DNA from: Nocardia sp.
GTDB taxonomy: Bacteria; Actinomycetota; Actinomycetes; Mycobacteriales; Mycobacteriaceae
Direction: 5' to 3'
Assembly (NCBI GenBank): GCA_013361595.1
Contig: JABFXT010000454.1
Span: 1 to 5,887 of the forward strand
Length of the DNA: 5,887 nt
Shown: positions 5,879 through 5,887 of the stretch, one piece after another
Layout: each line of letters opens with the position of its first letter
How positions within the stretch are numbered: position 1 is the stretch's first letter
The notes under the pieces: generated by a model
Told to the model about the DNA's origin: nothing
The model's input: the letters and a program-made list of their open reading frames with translations, nothing else
Database searches by the model: none
Position numbers and translations under genes: made by a program

Positions 5879-5887
5879 ACGAGCCAT

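Larger units (their letters stand above)
5576..5887. other. Intergenic region after pknL, no convincing gene
   Basis: The 312 bases after the pknL stop have no open frame with a recognisable protein; the frames present are short, Arg/Pro-rich and lack family motifs. The first part (5576-5740) holds weak hairpins, for example GCGG-AACTG-CCGC at 5615-5627, and a near-tandem ACTCGG repeat at 5581-5596. The second part (5741-5820) is strongly G/T-biased on the plus strand and holds a 17-base direct repeat. The last part (5821-5878) is a run of adjacent stem-loops. In M. tuberculosis the gene beyond pknL is on the opposite strand (aroG, past a transposase), but no end of such a gene can be seen here. 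Confidence 0.6.

Noticed and set aside
5864..5887. Minus-strand mini-frame MARVSWP with a Trp codon, considered as an attenuator leader peptide
   Set aside because: No minus-strand gene follows it: it points into the pknL 3' end. One Trp codon is not evidence of attenuation.

Overview
The window comes from a high-GC, mycolic-acid-type actinobacterium (order Mycobacteriales; Nocardia or Rhodococcus is my best guess). Codon third positions are strongly G/C. The gene order mptA, then a divergent small DNA-binding protein, then pknL matches the Mycobacterium tuberculosis segment Rv2174-Rv2175c-Rv2176. Species assignment is inference; the gene families and layout are read directly from the sequence.

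Layout. (1) Positions 1-425 hold the C-terminal end of a phytoene desaturase (crtI) whose start lies outside the window. (2) Positions 485-2170 encode a polytopic GT-C mannosyltransferase of the MptA/MptB family. (3) Positions 2167-3138 encode phytoene synthase (crtB), whose GTG start overlaps the mptA stop by four bases (GTGA). These three genes look like one operon joining carotenoid synthesis to lipoglycan (LM/LAM) mannan synthesis, both dependent on polyprenyl chemistry. (4) Convergent to it, at 3149-3517 on the minus strand, is an Rv2175c-like winged-helix DNA-binding protein. A perfect 9+1+9 palindrome lies at the convergent 3' ends. (5) A 126-base divergent spacer separates this gene from (6) pknL (3644-5575), a transmembrane Ser/Thr kinase with four extracytoplasmic PASTA domains. 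As I recall it, M. tuberculosis PknL has no PASTA repeats. (7) Positions 5576-5887 contain no convincing gene. They hold hairpins, a strongly G/T-biased stretch, a 17-base direct repeat and a run of three adjacent stem-loops, together resembling an intergenic repeat or structured element.

How the parts may work together. CrtB joins two GGPP molecules into phytoene and CrtI desaturates it. MptA extends the alpha-1,6-mannan backbone from polyprenyl-phosphomannose on the outer face of the membrane. PknL senses something outside the cell through its PASTA domains and probably phosphorylates the divergently encoded DNA-binding protein, as reported for the M. tuberculosis pair. I found no clearly novel defence, mobile or biosynthetic system. 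The points most worth checking are the crt-mptA-crtB coupling, the PASTA-bearing PknL with a single cysteine, a predicted leaderless start for the Rv2175c homologue, and the structured repeat region at the right edge.
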